Assembly (NCBI GenBank): GCA_002350615.1
Contig: DEFD01000001.1
Span: 4,844-46,930 of the forward strand
DNA from: Bacteroidales bacterium UBA2861
GTDB taxonomy: Bacteria > Bacteroidota > Bacteroidia > Bacteroidales > UBA932
Length of the DNA: 42,087 nt
Direction: 5' to 3'
A program made the position numbers and the translations under genes. The notes beneath the pieces were generated by a model. The model made no database searches. It saw only the letters and a list, made by a program, of their open reading frames with translations, and was not told the DNA's origin. Shown piece by piece: positions 23,597 through 33,542 of the stretch. The stretch's first letter is position 1. Every line of letters begins with the position of its first letter.

Positions 23597-24607
23597 ATGG
23601 AATATTCGATCAAAAGACTGGTCGTAAAGTACAAGAAAGGAACGCTCGCAGATTCCGAGGCGCTGCGCCTTTCCCGTTGGGTGGAGGCTTCACAAGAAAA
23701 CCGGAGGGCGTTTCGGGAAGAACTTTCGAAGGAGACACAAACTCCGCATAATCCTGAATCACTATTGTTCTGGGAACAGTTCAAAGAAGATTTCGGAGCC
23801 AGATTCACGCCGTCTGGCAAGAGTGCCGCTTCGCGCCGCCGGGTATTTTTCGCAGCCGTCTCCTCCGTTGCAGCGCTGGTGGTTGTAGGGCTCATTCTGT
23901 TCATAAAGACCGAGGACCGTCCGTTAAATACTTTGGCAGAGGATATTCCAGACACAGCTCAGAACATCGCGTGGCCGGTGCAGCGCCCGGACTATGTTTC
24001 GCGCATGGTCCTGCCTGATGGTTCCAGTGTTACTCTAAATAAAGGAACTGTGCTCACTCTGGCGGAAGACTTCGGCTCCGGCGGGCGGGACGTTTATCTG
24101 GACGGCGAGGCATTTTTCGAAGTAGCAAGGGATACCTCGAGACTTTTTACGGTTCATTGCGGCAAGGAAAAATATATAGTAAGGGGAACCTCATTCAACA
24201 TCAGCTCATACTCCGGTTACATGTCTGTAGTCACCCTGCATACCGGGAAACTTGAAGCCCATGTTAAAGGAGATATCATCACTCTTAATCCTGGCGAGGA
24301 ATTACTTGTGGACAATGCCACGGAGAACTTCGAAAAGCGCCGTGTTTCGGATGTGACCCAATCGGTTTCGTGGGTGGATTCGGACAGGCTTGTGTTCTCT
24401 GACACCCCGCTGAAAGTTGTAGCTATGCAGCTGTCTATGAAGTACAACGTAAAAATATCGGTTCAACCGGCTATCGAGAATATCCTTTACACAGGAAAAC
24501 GCACGGACGAGAGCTTGGAAGACCTGTTCCGCCTGTTGGAATACACATCCCCCGTCCCCATCACCATATCAGGTTCAGAGGGAATCTATTGTATTGAGAA
24601 GAAATGA
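23597..24607 (+). CDS. FecR family anti-sigma factor
   Basis: 336 residues. A cytoplasmic N-terminal anti-sigma part (1-80), one membrane helix (82-103), a periplasmic FecR domain (about 130-230, RMVLPDGSSVTLNKGT and GEAFFEVARD) and the C-terminal DUF4974 region (about 260-335, DTPLKVVAMQLSMKYNVKIS) that contacts the STN domain of its transporter. It relays substrate binding from SusC to an ECF sigma factor. No sigma gene is adjacent. The stop overlaps SusC by ATGA. Confidence 0.92.
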   Translation: MEYSIKRLVVKYKKGTLADSEALRLSRWVEASQENRRAFREELSKETQTPHNPESLLFWEQFKEDFGARFTPSGKSAASRRRVFFAAVSSVAALVVVGLILFIKTEDRPLNTLAEDIPDTAQNIAWPVQRPDYVSRMVLPDGSSVTLNKGTVLTLAEDFGSGGRDVYLDGEAFFEVARDTSRLFTVHCGKEKYIVRGTSFNISSYSGYMSVVTLHTGKLEAHVKGDIITLNPGEELLVDNATENFEKRRVSDVTQSVSWVDSDRLVFSDTPLKVVAMQLSMKYNVKISVQPAIENILYTGKRTDESLEDLFRLLEYTSPVPITISGSEGIYCIEKK

Positions 24608-27600
24608 AAAAGAAGCTGATACTTGCCGCTATATTTGTTTTGTTTGCAGGGCTTTTTCCTCTCTCGGCGCAGATCCGGATAAGCATTTCTGCGGAAAAGA
24701 TGCCTGTGGAACAGTTCCTTTCAGAACTTGAGGAACAAGGAGACTTTACCTTTTTTTATAGCAAGGCAGTCCTCGAAGGGCTTCCGCCGGTTACAGTAAA
24801 TGCGAAAGATCTCCCTCTTCAGCAAGTTCTTGAAACGGCCTTCAAGGGGAGCGGCCTGTCCTTTACTCCCATGGGATCGCAGATTGCCATCCGCAAAGAA
24901 AGGACGCAGCAGAAGGAGGAATCCCCATCGCCGGAGTCTGTAAAGCCGGACAAAAGAGTGGTACGGGGGCGTGTGACAGACCTCTCCGGAGAGCCGGTCG
25001 CCTATGCGTCCGTAATCGTGACAAATGCACCGTCAAAAGCGACCCTTACCGATGAACAAGGAAGCTGGTCACTTGAATTGAAGGAAGAAGATGCCATCCT
25101 GAATGTATCTTACATTGGTTTCGTGGCCCAGAATATAGTGGTGAATGGTCGTGACGAGATAGACGTGACTTTGACTCCGGATGCTTCAAATATGCTGGAG
25201 GAAACCGTGGTAATAGGCTATGGCATTGCTAAGAAACAGGACCTTACAGGTAGCGTTGCGGCAATTAAAATGGCTGATATTCAGGCCGTTCCGGTGACAT
25301 CCGTAAGCCAGGCTCTCCAAGGGCGGGTCGCCGGAGTGGATATAGTCGGAGCGAGCGGTGCCCCCGGAGCGGCGTCTTCCATCAATATACGCGGAGCCCG
25401 TTCAATCACAGCTTCGAATGAGCCGCTGATCGTGGTGGATGGGGTAATGGATGCTGTGACCGACCTTGGGGAAATAAACCCTTCTGATATCCAGAATATT
25501 TCCGTACTCAAAGATGCATCATCTACAGCCATATATGGATCCAAGGGAGCTAACGGTGTGATAATGGTAACTACAAAACAGGGGATGTCGAGCAAACCGC
25601 AGGTCAGTTTCAAAACTGAATTCGGACTTTCCCGAATAGCCAGGAAACTGGACCTTATGAACGCGGAAGAGTTCATCCGTTACCGGAACAGTAGCAGCCA
25701 GTTGAACAACCTCAATTCCGCAAGCTGGCTGCCACCGTACGATGCTGCTGACTATTCTGCCGATACCGATTGGATAAATACGATTACACGGCTGGCCAAG
25801 TATCAGAATTACTGGCTGTCCCTGTCCGGCGGTTCAAAGGGGACAAGTTATTATGGAGCCCTGGCATATACGGATGAAGACGGAATAGTAAGCGGAAGCG
25901 GCATGAGACGTTTTTCGGGTAGGGTAAACCTTTCGCACCAGTTCTATAAATGGCTCAAACTCTTCCTTAATATCAGTGCGAACAATACCAGGCGTGATTT
26001 GAACAAGGCAAAGTTCGGAGGGACAAACATCAGCAACGGCGCCATGTATCTCGCCCCTATAATAGGCCCGCTGGACGACAGCAATCCCCTGTACGAAAAC
26101 GGAGTACTGATAAATACTCCGTACGCATCAATCAAGTACGAAGAATTCTTCTCAGAATACTCATATAGCAACAATACGATAGGCATACATATAACACCGG
26201 TCAAAAATCTGATGCTCAAAAGCTGGAATTCCTATGCCCTCTCCGGATTTGACGAGTACCATTTCTGGCCCAGCTGGATGCCTAAGAAACAGAATGCGGA
26301 AGGGGCGGATGCAAGGCGCTATTCGATGACAAAACACCGTCTCGCCACCGAGAATACGCTTGTATGGAAACATACTTTCGGCACACATTATCATTTCGAT
26401 GCTCTCGGGGGCTTTTCTGCCTCGGTAACCGACCAGCTTTCCCAGACCGTGCAGGCAAAGAGCATGCTGGACGACGAAGCAAAATGGAAAAACTTCGCAG
26501 CAATCGGCTCCAAAGAGAATTATACCATATCCTCTTCGTATTGGGATCAGCGCAAAATGTCGTTTTTCACCAGGGTCAATTTAGATTATGCAAAGAAGTA
26601 CTACCTTACCCTGACGCTCCGGACCGACGGTTCTTCCAATTTTGCCGAGAATAACAAATGGGGCTTCTTCCCATCCGTCGCTGTCAAGTGGGATATTCGA
26701 AGAGAGCCTTTCCTGAAGAGCGTCCGGTGGCTGAACCAGCTTGCCCTGCGCGGGAGTTACGGCCGTACCGGGAACGATGCCATTGCATCCTACCGTTCGC
26801 TGCAGGCTTATGCGACCACTTCAAGCTATATTTTCGATGGGATAAAGGGCGTTGTGGTGTATCCTTCGCGTCTCGCCAATCCGGACCTGACCTGGGAAAA
26901 GACGGACCAACTCAATCTTGCTCTGGAAACATCATTTTTCAGCCAGCGTCTGAACCTTACCATTGAAGGATATTCCAGCAAAACCACTGATTTGCTGCTA
27001 AATGTGAGCCTGATGAATACTACTGGCTATTCATCCCGCCTTTCAAACCTCGGCATGACCAGCAACAAGGGCTTTGAACTCACTCTGGAATCCCGCAATT
27101 TTGAGTTGTCAAAATTCGGATGGACATCAGTCCTGACGCTTTCCCACAACAGGCAGCTGGTGGAGGATACGGGCCATTACGATTATGTACCTACAGTCAC
27201 TTCCGCGGGAAACCTCAAGTATATGATGTACGGATATAAACAGGGTTATCCGCTGAATTCCCTATGGGGCTTCAAGTATGGGGGTGTGGTGCACAATCTG
27301 CAGGAATTTTACGACAATCAGCGGACCCATACCTATGTTTATCGCGAGATACTCACCGAAAACAATTGTCTGGGCCACTCCCGTTACATAGACCAGAACG
27401 GAGACGGTGTGCTGGATAACAACGATCTGGTGTACCTGGGAAATGCGGATCCGGTGATAGCAGGCGGTATCCAGAACAATTTCTATATAGGCAAGTTCAA
27501 ACTCTCCGTATTCTTCAACTGCGCCCTCGGAGGCAAAATCTACAATTATTCCGAGTTGTATATGGCTGGAGGTCTTTATTCCAATCAGTACCGCTACATG

Positions 27601-27939
27601 CTGAATTCATGGCATCCGACGCGGAATCCGGATTCTGATATTCCGCGTGCCGGAGATACGGCCAATGTAATGCTCCCCAGTACATTCCAGGTTCACGATG
27701 CATCATGGGTGAGGCTTCAGGATCTCTCGCTTGAGTATAGTTTCGACCTGCGTAAAACAAAGATATTCAAGACCCTGAGCCTGGGAGTTTCTGGCAGGAA
27801 TCTTTGGCTGTGGACACGCTACAACGGTTTCGATCCCGACGTGAGCGCGGAAGAGGACGGCCTGACTCTGCGCAGGGTGGACATGAACGCATATCCCGCA
27901 GCCCGCCGTGTAGTTTTCTCTCTAAACCTCAAAATGTAA
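24604..27939 (+). CDS. SusC/RagA family TonB-linked outer-membrane transporter with STN domain
   Basis: 1111 residues. Signal peptide (1-22), STN signalling domain (about 23-98, ISISAEKMPVEQFLSELEEQ), carboxypeptidase-regulatory-like domain (118-198), a TonB-box-like ETVVIGYG near 200, plug (about 205-320 with GRVAGVDIVGASG and INIRGARSI) and a large beta barrel to the C-terminus. The STN domain fits transduction through the neighbouring FecR. It forms a pedal-bin importer with SusD downstream (4 bp gap). Substrate class cannot be told from sequence. Confidence 0.95.
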   Translation: MKKKLILAAIFVLFAGLFPLSAQIRISISAEKMPVEQFLSELEEQGDFTFFYSKAVLEGLPPVTVNAKDLPLQQVLETAFKGSGLSFTPMGSQIAIRKERTQQKEESPSPESVKPDKRVVRGRVTDLSGEPVAYASVIVTNAPSKATLTDEQGSWSLELKEEDAILNVSYIGFVAQNIVVNGRDEIDVTLTPDASNMLEETVVIGYGIAKKQDLTGSVAAIKMADIQAVPVTSVSQALQGRVAGVDIVGASGAPGAASSINIRGARSITASNEPLIVVDGVMDAVTDLGEINPSDIQNISVLKDASSTAIYGSKGANGVIMVTTKQGMSSKPQVSFKTEFGLSRIARKLDLMNAEEFIRYRNSSSQLNNLNSASWLPPYDAADYSADTDWINTITRLAKYQNYWLSLSGGSKGTSYYGALAYTDEDGIVSGSGMRRFSGRVNLSHQFYKWLKLFLNISANNTRRDLNKAKFGGTNISNGAMYLAPIIGPLDDSNPLYENGVLINTPYASIKYEEFFSEYSYSNNTIGIHITPVKNLMLKSWNSYALSGFDEYHFWPSWMPKKQNAEGADARRYSMTKHRLATENTLVWKHTFGTHYHFDALGGFSASVTDQLSQTVQAKSMLDDEAKWKNFAAIGSKENYTISSSYWDQRKMSFFTRVNLDYAKKYYLTLTLRTDGSSNFAENNKWGFFPSVAVKWDIRREPFLKSVRWLNQLALRGSYGRTGNDAIASYRSLQAYATTSSYIFDGIKGVVVYPSRLANPDLTWEKTDQLNLALETSFFSQRLNLTIEGYSSKTTDLLLNVSLMNTTGYSSRLSNLGMTSNKGFELTLESRNFELSKFGWTSVLTLSHNRQLVEDTGHYDYVPTVTSAGNLKYMMYGYKQGYPLNSLWGFKYGGVVHNLQEFYDNQRTHTYVYREILTENNCLGHSRYIDQNGDGVLDNNDLVYLGNADPVIAGGIQNNFYIGKFKLSVFFNCALGGKIYNYSELYMAGGLYSNQYRYMLNSWHPTRNPDSDIPRAGDTANVMLPSTFQVHDASWVRLQDLSLEYSFDLRKTKIFKTLSLGVSGRNLWLWTRYNGFDPDVSAEEDGLTLRRVDMNAYPAARRVVFSLNLKM

Positions 27940-27943
27940 AGAT

Positions 27944-29566
27944 ATGAAAAAGACCGGCAATATATTGTTAGCGGCAATTCTGGTCTGGGCCTCCTTCGGC
28001 TGCTCGCTCAAAGAAAACATGAGCGGCATGCCGGACAGGAGCAATTCCTACAACACACCGGCCCAGGCACAGGCTGTGGTGAATGCCTGCTATTGTTATA
28101 CCAGCTTCATGACTACCAACTTTGGCCTTATGGTCGAGGCCTGCACGGATTTGTGGTACTGCTCTACCAGCACGGTGGATGCTTCTCTGAATATAAGCCC
28201 GACCAATCCGGGACAGGGCGTTACAATATGGCAAAGGTGCTACACCGGGATTATGACCTGCAATGAGGCAATAGAATGCATACTCAACCGATCCCCGTTG
28301 GCAGATGAAGTAAAATATCCACTTCAGGCCGAGGCGAGGGTCCTGAGGGCACTGTACTATTATTACCTTACCAATACCTTCAATGGTGTTCCCTTCTATT
28401 TAAATATGGTAGAGACCCGTGAAGACCAGGATCGGATTCAGAAACTGCCGCGTACGGCAGCGAATGAAATCAGAAGGGCTCTCTATGAAGACCTTCGCCT
28501 GAACGCCGTCCCATATTTTACCGAAGAAAACGGTCTGAAGGCGCGACCCTCCGAAATCACCGGGAACAGGGCAGGTTATGCACTGGCGCTCATGTTGATG
28601 GCGAAGTTCGCGATGTGGTACGGCGACTATGACCAGGCACTTACAGCGCTAAAACCGCTGGAAGCTCTCTACGGGACCCTGAGCGAGGAAAACTATCCTC
28701 TTTCGGATACTTACTGGACCACTAAGAATGTGCCGGAAAGCATCTTTGAAATCCAGCATGCGTGGAGTACTACGGGAGTTCAGTACAGCAGTTCTTACGG
28801 GCGCCTGACACTTCCCAATTATGACGGAGACGGTGTGTTCGACGGTGTGCCCATGCCGGAACTGGGGAAACGCATATCCACCTGGGCTAGCCTGAAGACC
28901 ACAAATCATTTTATGAAGATGTCGGCAAACGCCACATCCTCTTCTATTTTCAGCAATGTCCCCCTGAAAACGGATGCGTTAACAGGCAAAATAACCATCG
29001 ATCTGGACGCCATTGCATCCGGCACCGCCCAAGGAAGCAAACTTGATCGCAGAATTCTCTCGACAATCGGCCTCGGGCGTCTTGTTACCGGGGAAACGTT
29101 CAAGCAGGTGTCGGAAGGTAAGTATGGCTACGCAGGACCTAAGCTCTGGTGCAACAATATGACAGGTGCGTATGACTCCAACAACTATAAAATATTCCGC
29201 TATGCCGATGCCGTGCTTATGATGGCGGAATGTTATGCAATGAAAAATAACTGGTCCCTGGCTCTGAGCTATTTGAACCGTACCAGGCTCCGCGCCGGCC
29301 TCGATGCTCTTTACGGCGTCAATGACAGGCAGACTTTTATGGAGGAACTGATGAACGAACGGGCGCGCGAACTGGCCGGGGAACTTCACCGCAAGTACGA
29401 CCTGGTCCGCTGGGGCGTGTGGTATGAGAAGACCCTTGCACACAATCCATATACTGCTCTTACACGGGATAATATGCGTGAGTATCACGAATACTACCCG
29501 ATACCGGATTCTGAATGTGCCCTTTCCGGTTACATTCTCACAAATGATGCGTATAACAGCGACTAA
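27944..29566 (+). CDS. SusD/RagB family surface lipoprotein
   Basis: 540 residues. Lipobox WASFGC with lipidated C20. Helical SusD-type N-terminal half (AQAQAVVNACYCYTS, LQAEARVLRALYYYYLTN) and C-terminal LSYLNRTRLRAGLDAL and MNERARELAGELHRKYDLVR, conserved in SusD proteins. It forms the lid of the SusC barrel. The substrate is unknown. Confidence 0.95.
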   Translation: MKKTGNILLAAILVWASFGCSLKENMSGMPDRSNSYNTPAQAQAVVNACYCYTSFMTTNFGLMVEACTDLWYCSTSTVDASLNISPTNPGQGVTIWQRCYTGIMTCNEAIECILNRSPLADEVKYPLQAEARVLRALYYYYLTNTFNGVPFYLNMVETREDQDRIQKLPRTAANEIRRALYEDLRLNAVPYFTEENGLKARPSEITGNRAGYALALMLMAKFAMWYGDYDQALTALKPLEALYGTLSEENYPLSDTYWTTKNVPESIFEIQHAWSTTGVQYSSSYGRLTLPNYDGDGVFDGVPMPELGKRISTWASLKTTNHFMKMSANATSSSIFSNVPLKTDALTGKITIDLDAIASGTAQGSKLDRRILSTIGLGRLVTGETFKQVSEGKYGYAGPKLWCNNMTGAYDSNNYKIFRYADAVLMMAECYAMKNNWSLALSYLNRTRLRAGLDALYGVNDRQTFMEELMNERARELAGELHRKYDLVRWGVWYEKTLAHNPYTALTRDNMREYHEYYPIPDSECALSGYILTNDAYNSD

Positions 29567-29570
29567 AGGA

Positions 29571-29921
29571 ATGAATAAATTATCAGCATATTTAGCATTG
29601 ACATGTCTTCTTGTTTTCTGTTCTTGCCAGAAAACTTTCAAGGAAGACTATCAGCAACTCCGTCTGGATGCCACCGAGTACATGCTAACCGGGGATGGCG
29701 GTTCATTCGAACTGATGGTGTATTACTCGTCTTCCTGGAAGGCAACCCTGCGAAGCGAGGAAACCGACTGGGTGATCCTCAGCAGGACATCGGCAAGCGG
29801 ACAATCTTATATGAGAGTAACCTGGGACTCTGCTGTGGACCATAGCCGCTCGGCTTTCATAGACATAGATGCCGGGAAGGGAGGGAGGCAGACCATAACC
29901 TTGATTCAAAATGCCATTTGA
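29571..29921 (+). CDS. BACON-domain lipoprotein
   Basis: 116 residues from the ATG at 29571, with signal peptide ending VFCSC. One BACON-like domain fills the mature part: GGSFELMVYYSSSWKATL, DWVILSRTSASG, then RSAFIDIDAGKG and a final TITLIQNAI strand. BACON domains in Bacteroidetes are thought to bind carbohydrate or mucin. It directly follows SusD (4 bp) and precedes a GLUG lipoprotein by 1 bp, so it is part of the operon. Confidence 0.82.
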   Translation: MNKLSAYLALTCLLVFCSCQKTFKEDYQQLRLDATEYMLTGDGGSFELMVYYSSSWKATLRSEETDWVILSRTSASGQSYMRVTWDSAVDHSRSAFIDIDAGKGGRQTITLIQNAI

Positions 29922-29922
29922 T

Positions 29923-32436
29923 ATGAAACGATTTATTCCATTGATCTTGGCAACCGGGCTTCTTTTGTCCTGCAGCGGGCGGGAAACATTCAGGCCTGAA
30001 CCCAAACTGATTGCAGAATTCACGGCAACTGCGGAGCGTCTTGCCTGGGAAAACGGCGACAGGATACTTGTGAATGACGGAGTGAAGAGCCGTTTCTATA
30101 CCGCTCTCGCCCCTGGCGAAACTGTGAGTTTCTCTTCCGAAGGGGCGTTGCTCTCTGAAGAAAAAACATATACTGCGGCGTATCCCGCTGCCACCTCTTC
30201 ATTTGAGGGCGACAGTCTCAAGATAGCCCTTCCTTCTACATATGAATTATCTCCCGGTGAATATCCTCAGATCCCGGCTGTGGCCATCTGTGACGGTGCC
30301 GGCAGGCATTTCGTCTTCAGGAATGTCTGCGGTCTGCTGGGGTTCGATGTGGCAGGAGACGATGTTCTGACAGTGTCGGTGACCGGCATAGGCGGGCAGC
30401 CACTCTCCGGGCTCCTGTACCTCCCGGATGCTTCCGATCCGAATCCGGAAATACTTGCCGGCGCGGACAGTCTGGTGCTTTCGAGTAAATATTATCTGGA
30501 ACCTGGGCACTATTATCTTCCTATGCTTTCCGGAGATTATCCGCACGGAATCCGCATCTCGATAATAAAGAGCGACGGCTCCAGGATAGAGAGGGACTAC
30601 CCGTCGTTCTCCTTAGAGCGTTCAGCTTACAAAGATATAGAGTACATCGATTCCGGGAGGTTTATCTATTATAATATAGAAACACCGGACCAGTTTTTGG
30701 AGTTTCTCTCAGATGCTTCCCAATGTGAAAGCTATGTGACTGCGAGGCTCAAGGCCGACATAAACCTGGGCGGAGTGGAAGCGCAAGGCGCATCTTCCTG
30801 GAAGGGGACTTTTGACGGCGCCGGGCACGCACTTCTCAATTGGCATAGCCAGTCTCCGTTATTTGACAGCATTTCCACGGGAGGCTGCGTAAAGAACCTC
30901 ACCGTAGGCAGCTCCTGCATGATGATTCCTGGAGGAAGGGACTCGCTGGCCTTTATTGCCAATCTGAACGAAGGAACGATAAGCAACTGTGTCAACGAAG
31001 CGCCTCTTGAGGCCGGAATAATTGAGGATAAATGCATTGTAGCACCATTTGCTGCGGTTTCCCGCGGAAATGTCTATTCCTGCACCAACCACGGAATGCT
31101 GAGCCTGACTGCTGATCAGGCATCTGACATCCGCCTTGGGGGCATCGTGGGTGAGAATGGAAAGAGCAATCTATCCGGTTGCGGGAACAAGGCGGCAATC
31201 AAGGTCTCCGGTATAATGTCCGGCAAAGCCTACATCGGAGGCATCGTGGGGCATTCGGGGGAAAGTACGTCTTCTTCAGAATTCGTACTGTCTTCCTGCA
31301 CGAATTCCGGAACGCTTTCCGTTGCCCTTTCGGGAAATGAATTCCACGTTGCCGGCATAGCCGGTTGGACATCGATTCCGGTTTCCGGGAATGCCAGAAA
31401 TACCGGCCGGTTGGAAATTACGGTAGGTGATGCCGCCACTGCGAATGTGGGCGGAATCATTGGCTCCGGCCTGTCGGAATATAGCACCATTTACAACGAA
31501 GGCGAAATAGTGATCGATTTAGCCGATAATATCGGCTGTATCCGCGTTGGAGGGGTGGCTGGCAATATGGCAGGCAGTTCGCTTCCGTATAATGTGGGAG
31601 GGCATCTTGTAACCGGGCAGAATTCCGGCACGATAAGCGTCAGAGGAGGCGAGTCTTCGGACAAAGAGAATTATATAGGAGGAGTGGTCGGCTATTGCGG
31701 AGTCAAGAATGTAAGCCAGTCCAATACCAGTTGGGCCACATGCAATACGAATCATGGTGACATCACTGTTTCCTGCCCCCTGCGGGTGATAGTGGGCGGT
31801 GTAATCGCACGAGAAACAGGTACGAGTATGGCGGCCGGCTCGGCGACGCTGACTAGTTGCAAAAACGACGGAAACATAGAAGTGAACAGCCCCGCAGCAA
31901 ACAGCTACATAGGCGGAGTCGTGGGCTGGCACGGGCGTGGGCGCTTGGGCAATGCGAACGCTTTTGGCCAGGCGGCAAAGACTGCAGGCATCAGGGTGAC
32001 TGGAGCAGGAGCAGATGTTTATGTGGGCGGTTATGCAGGGTGGATTTCCACCGACAACGGCAATAATTATCCTTCCTGCTGCGCCTATATCAGCGGATGT
32101 GGACTTTATGGCGTCATTGATGCTCTCGGTGCTACCGCGGCGGTAATCGCCGGATGTGTGAATACAAACGGCGCCTCAACCACCAACGGCATAATGCTCG
32201 GAAGTTCGGCAAGCGAGAGGCCGAAGATTTCCCGCGCTTTCGTCTTGAACGGTACAGTGATAGACGATGTCGCCTCGTCCGTCTTCAATGTGAATACATT
32301 TTTCGGAGAGATCAATCCCAGCACCATAACCGGCAGGACAAAGACAGACGGAACTTCCCTCAAAGGGATCTGGTACTTTTGCGTCTCGGGAGGAAGTGCG
32401 GAGTCGGATTATACGGCCGGATTGGTAAGTATATAA
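29923..32436 (+). CDS. GLUG-repeat surface lipoprotein 1 with fimbrillin-like N-terminus
   Basis: 837 residues. Lipobox LLSC (C17). Residues 30-240 resemble a fimbrillin/Mfa-like region (AERLAWENGDRILVNDG, KTYTAAYPA). A linker with LKADINLGG and GTFDGAGHALLNW, the usual lead-in to GLUG repeats, is followed by at least six repeats of the form VGGIxG-x(n)-CxNxGxIxV (for example YIGGIVGHSG and SSCTNSGTLSV), which should form a surface beta-solenoid. Paralogous to the lipoprotein at 33543-36560. Probably an adhesin or ligand-binding scaffold; no catalytic site is visible. Confidence 0.75.
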   Translation: MKRFIPLILATGLLLSCSGRETFRPEPKLIAEFTATAERLAWENGDRILVNDGVKSRFYTALAPGETVSFSSEGALLSEEKTYTAAYPAATSSFEGDSLKIALPSTYELSPGEYPQIPAVAICDGAGRHFVFRNVCGLLGFDVAGDDVLTVSVTGIGGQPLSGLLYLPDASDPNPEILAGADSLVLSSKYYLEPGHYYLPMLSGDYPHGIRISIIKSDGSRIERDYPSFSLERSAYKDIEYIDSGRFIYYNIETPDQFLEFLSDASQCESYVTARLKADINLGGVEAQGASSWKGTFDGAGHALLNWHSQSPLFDSISTGGCVKNLTVGSSCMMIPGGRDSLAFIANLNEGTISNCVNEAPLEAGIIEDKCIVAPFAAVSRGNVYSCTNHGMLSLTADQASDIRLGGIVGENGKSNLSGCGNKAAIKVSGIMSGKAYIGGIVGHSGESTSSSEFVLSSCTNSGTLSVALSGNEFHVAGIAGWTSIPVSGNARNTGRLEITVGDAATANVGGIIGSGLSEYSTIYNEGEIVIDLADNIGCIRVGGVAGNMAGSSLPYNVGGHLVTGQNSGTISVRGGESSDKENYIGGVVGYCGVKNVSQSNTSWATCNTNHGDITVSCPLRVIVGGVIARETGTSMAAGSATLTSCKNDGNIEVNSPAANSYIGGVVGWHGRGRLGNANAFGQAAKTAGIRVTGAGADVYVGGYAGWISTDNGNNYPSCCAYISGCGLYGVIDALGATAAVIAGCVNTNGASTTNGIMLGSSASERPKISRAFVLNGTVIDDVASSVFNVNTFFGEINPSTITGRTKTDGTSLKGIWYFCVSGGSAESDYTAGLVSI

Positions 32437-32443
32437 AAAGATT

Positions 32444-33397
32444 ATGATAAAGATAATTACAGCGATATTTCCGTTCCTGCTTGCTGCAAACGCTTTAGCG
32501 CAGAACTGCGTCATTAAGATAGGCTCGTATAATGTCTGCGAATCGGATGCGCGGGCGCGTCAGGTTAAAAAAGGGAATTTTACCCCGCAGCGGTATTACC
32601 GCAACAGCGCGGATGCCCTCGCGGCGATGATTGCGGACCTGGACTGCGATATTATCGGTATGGTTGAGGTCTGTGACAGTATGTGGGTGCAGGCCGGAAG
32701 CGGCAATATCGACCTGCGCAAAAAGGTGGCGGAGCGGCGTGGTAACAAGGATTACGACTGGATTCTGTACCCCAACACATCGACCAGACAGATATCTTAC
32801 GATTCGGCGATAGGCTACAAGAAGAGCCTTTTTAAGAAGTTGGGAAGCGGCATCTTTTGGATGACAGCGTTCAGCGACGAGGCCAAAACTGTCCCCGGGG
32901 CGCCGAAAGGCACCGTGCGCCCTGCTGTATGGGCGAAATTCAAGCATAAGCCCAGCGGTCAAGTATTTTTCTTCTACACCACCCATCTGGTACTGGGCTC
33001 CATGTACAAGGACGGCGGAAACGAGTATAATGCCGAGTGGTTCATGAAAGTTGCCCAGGAACGCTTCCCGGACAAATACCCGTCTTTTGTGGTGGGCGAT
33101 TTCAATACTTCTACCGGAAAGGAGGCCTACAGAATCATGACCGGCGGCCGTTGGACCGATGTTTATGATCACCTTAAAGAAAAGGGAGGCGTGCTTTCCC
33201 GGGAAGATCTGGAATGGGGTACGATGGCGCAGGACAATGAAGCGTCCTGGCGGAAAGGCATCATAGACCATATCATGTTCTATAAGGCGGAACCCCTTTC
33301 GTATTACACGGACAGGCGTATGTATCCCACTGCCGACGGCAGCCTTCATTACCCTTCAGACCATTTTCCTATAGTAGCTGAATTCAAACTTCAATAA
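32444..33397 (+). CDS. Secreted endonuclease/exonuclease/phosphatase (EEP) family enzyme 1
   Basis: 317 residues with a Sec signal (MIKIITAIFPFLLAANALAQ). The EEP catalytic set is complete: N30 in KIGSYNV, Glu in GMVEVCD, His in TTHLVLGS, VVGDFNT, GIIDHIMF and the final PSDHFPIV. Members hydrolyse phosphodiester or phosphomonoester bonds of DNA, sphingomyelin, inositol phosphates or similar. It follows GLUG lipoprotein 1 by 7 bp. A second EEP with the same residues follows GLUG lipoprotein 2. Which substrate is cut is unknown. Confidence 0.88.
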   Translation: MIKIITAIFPFLLAANALAQNCVIKIGSYNVCESDARARQVKKGNFTPQRYYRNSADALAAMIADLDCDIIGMVEVCDSMWVQAGSGNIDLRKKVAERRGNKDYDWILYPNTSTRQISYDSAIGYKKSLFKKLGSGIFWMTAFSDEAKTVPGAPKGTVRPAVWAKFKHKPSGQVFFFYTTHLVLGSMYKDGGNEYNAEWFMKVAQERFPDKYPSFVVGDFNTSTGKEAYRIMTGGRWTDVYDHLKEKGGVLSREDLEWGTMAQDNEASWRKGIIDHIMFYKAEPLSYYTDRRMYPTADGSLHYPSDHFPIVAEFKLQ

Positions 33398-33400
33398 TAT

Positions 33401-33541
33401 ATGAATCAATTTGACAAACAATTTTACAATCCCCCGGTAATGCATTGTTTCCGGGTGGATGAGAATGTGCCGCTGTGCCAGAGCAATGAACTTGAGGGCT
33501 ACGGCGATGGAGTAACGATCAATTATGGGGAGGATGACTGA
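33401..33541 (+). CDS. Short peptide (46 aa) preceding GLUG lipoprotein 2
   Basis: ATG 33401, TGA 33539-33541, 46 codons, too short for most ORF finders. The product starts MNQFDKQFYNPPVMHCFRVD, continues ENVPLCQS and ends acidic (EGYGDGVTINYGEDD). No signal peptide. It follows EEP1 by 3 bp and ends 1 bp before the GLUG2 lipoprotein ATG (33543), as expected for a translated operon gene. The Y-x2-P...C-x-S pattern (C 17 residues after Y) is shared with the 50-residue peptide at 9593-9745, also directly before a fimbrillin lipoprotein. Function unknown. Confidence 0.65.
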   Translation: MNQFDKQFYNPPVMHCFRVDENVPLCQSNELEGYGDGVTINYGEDD

Positions 33542-33542
33542 C

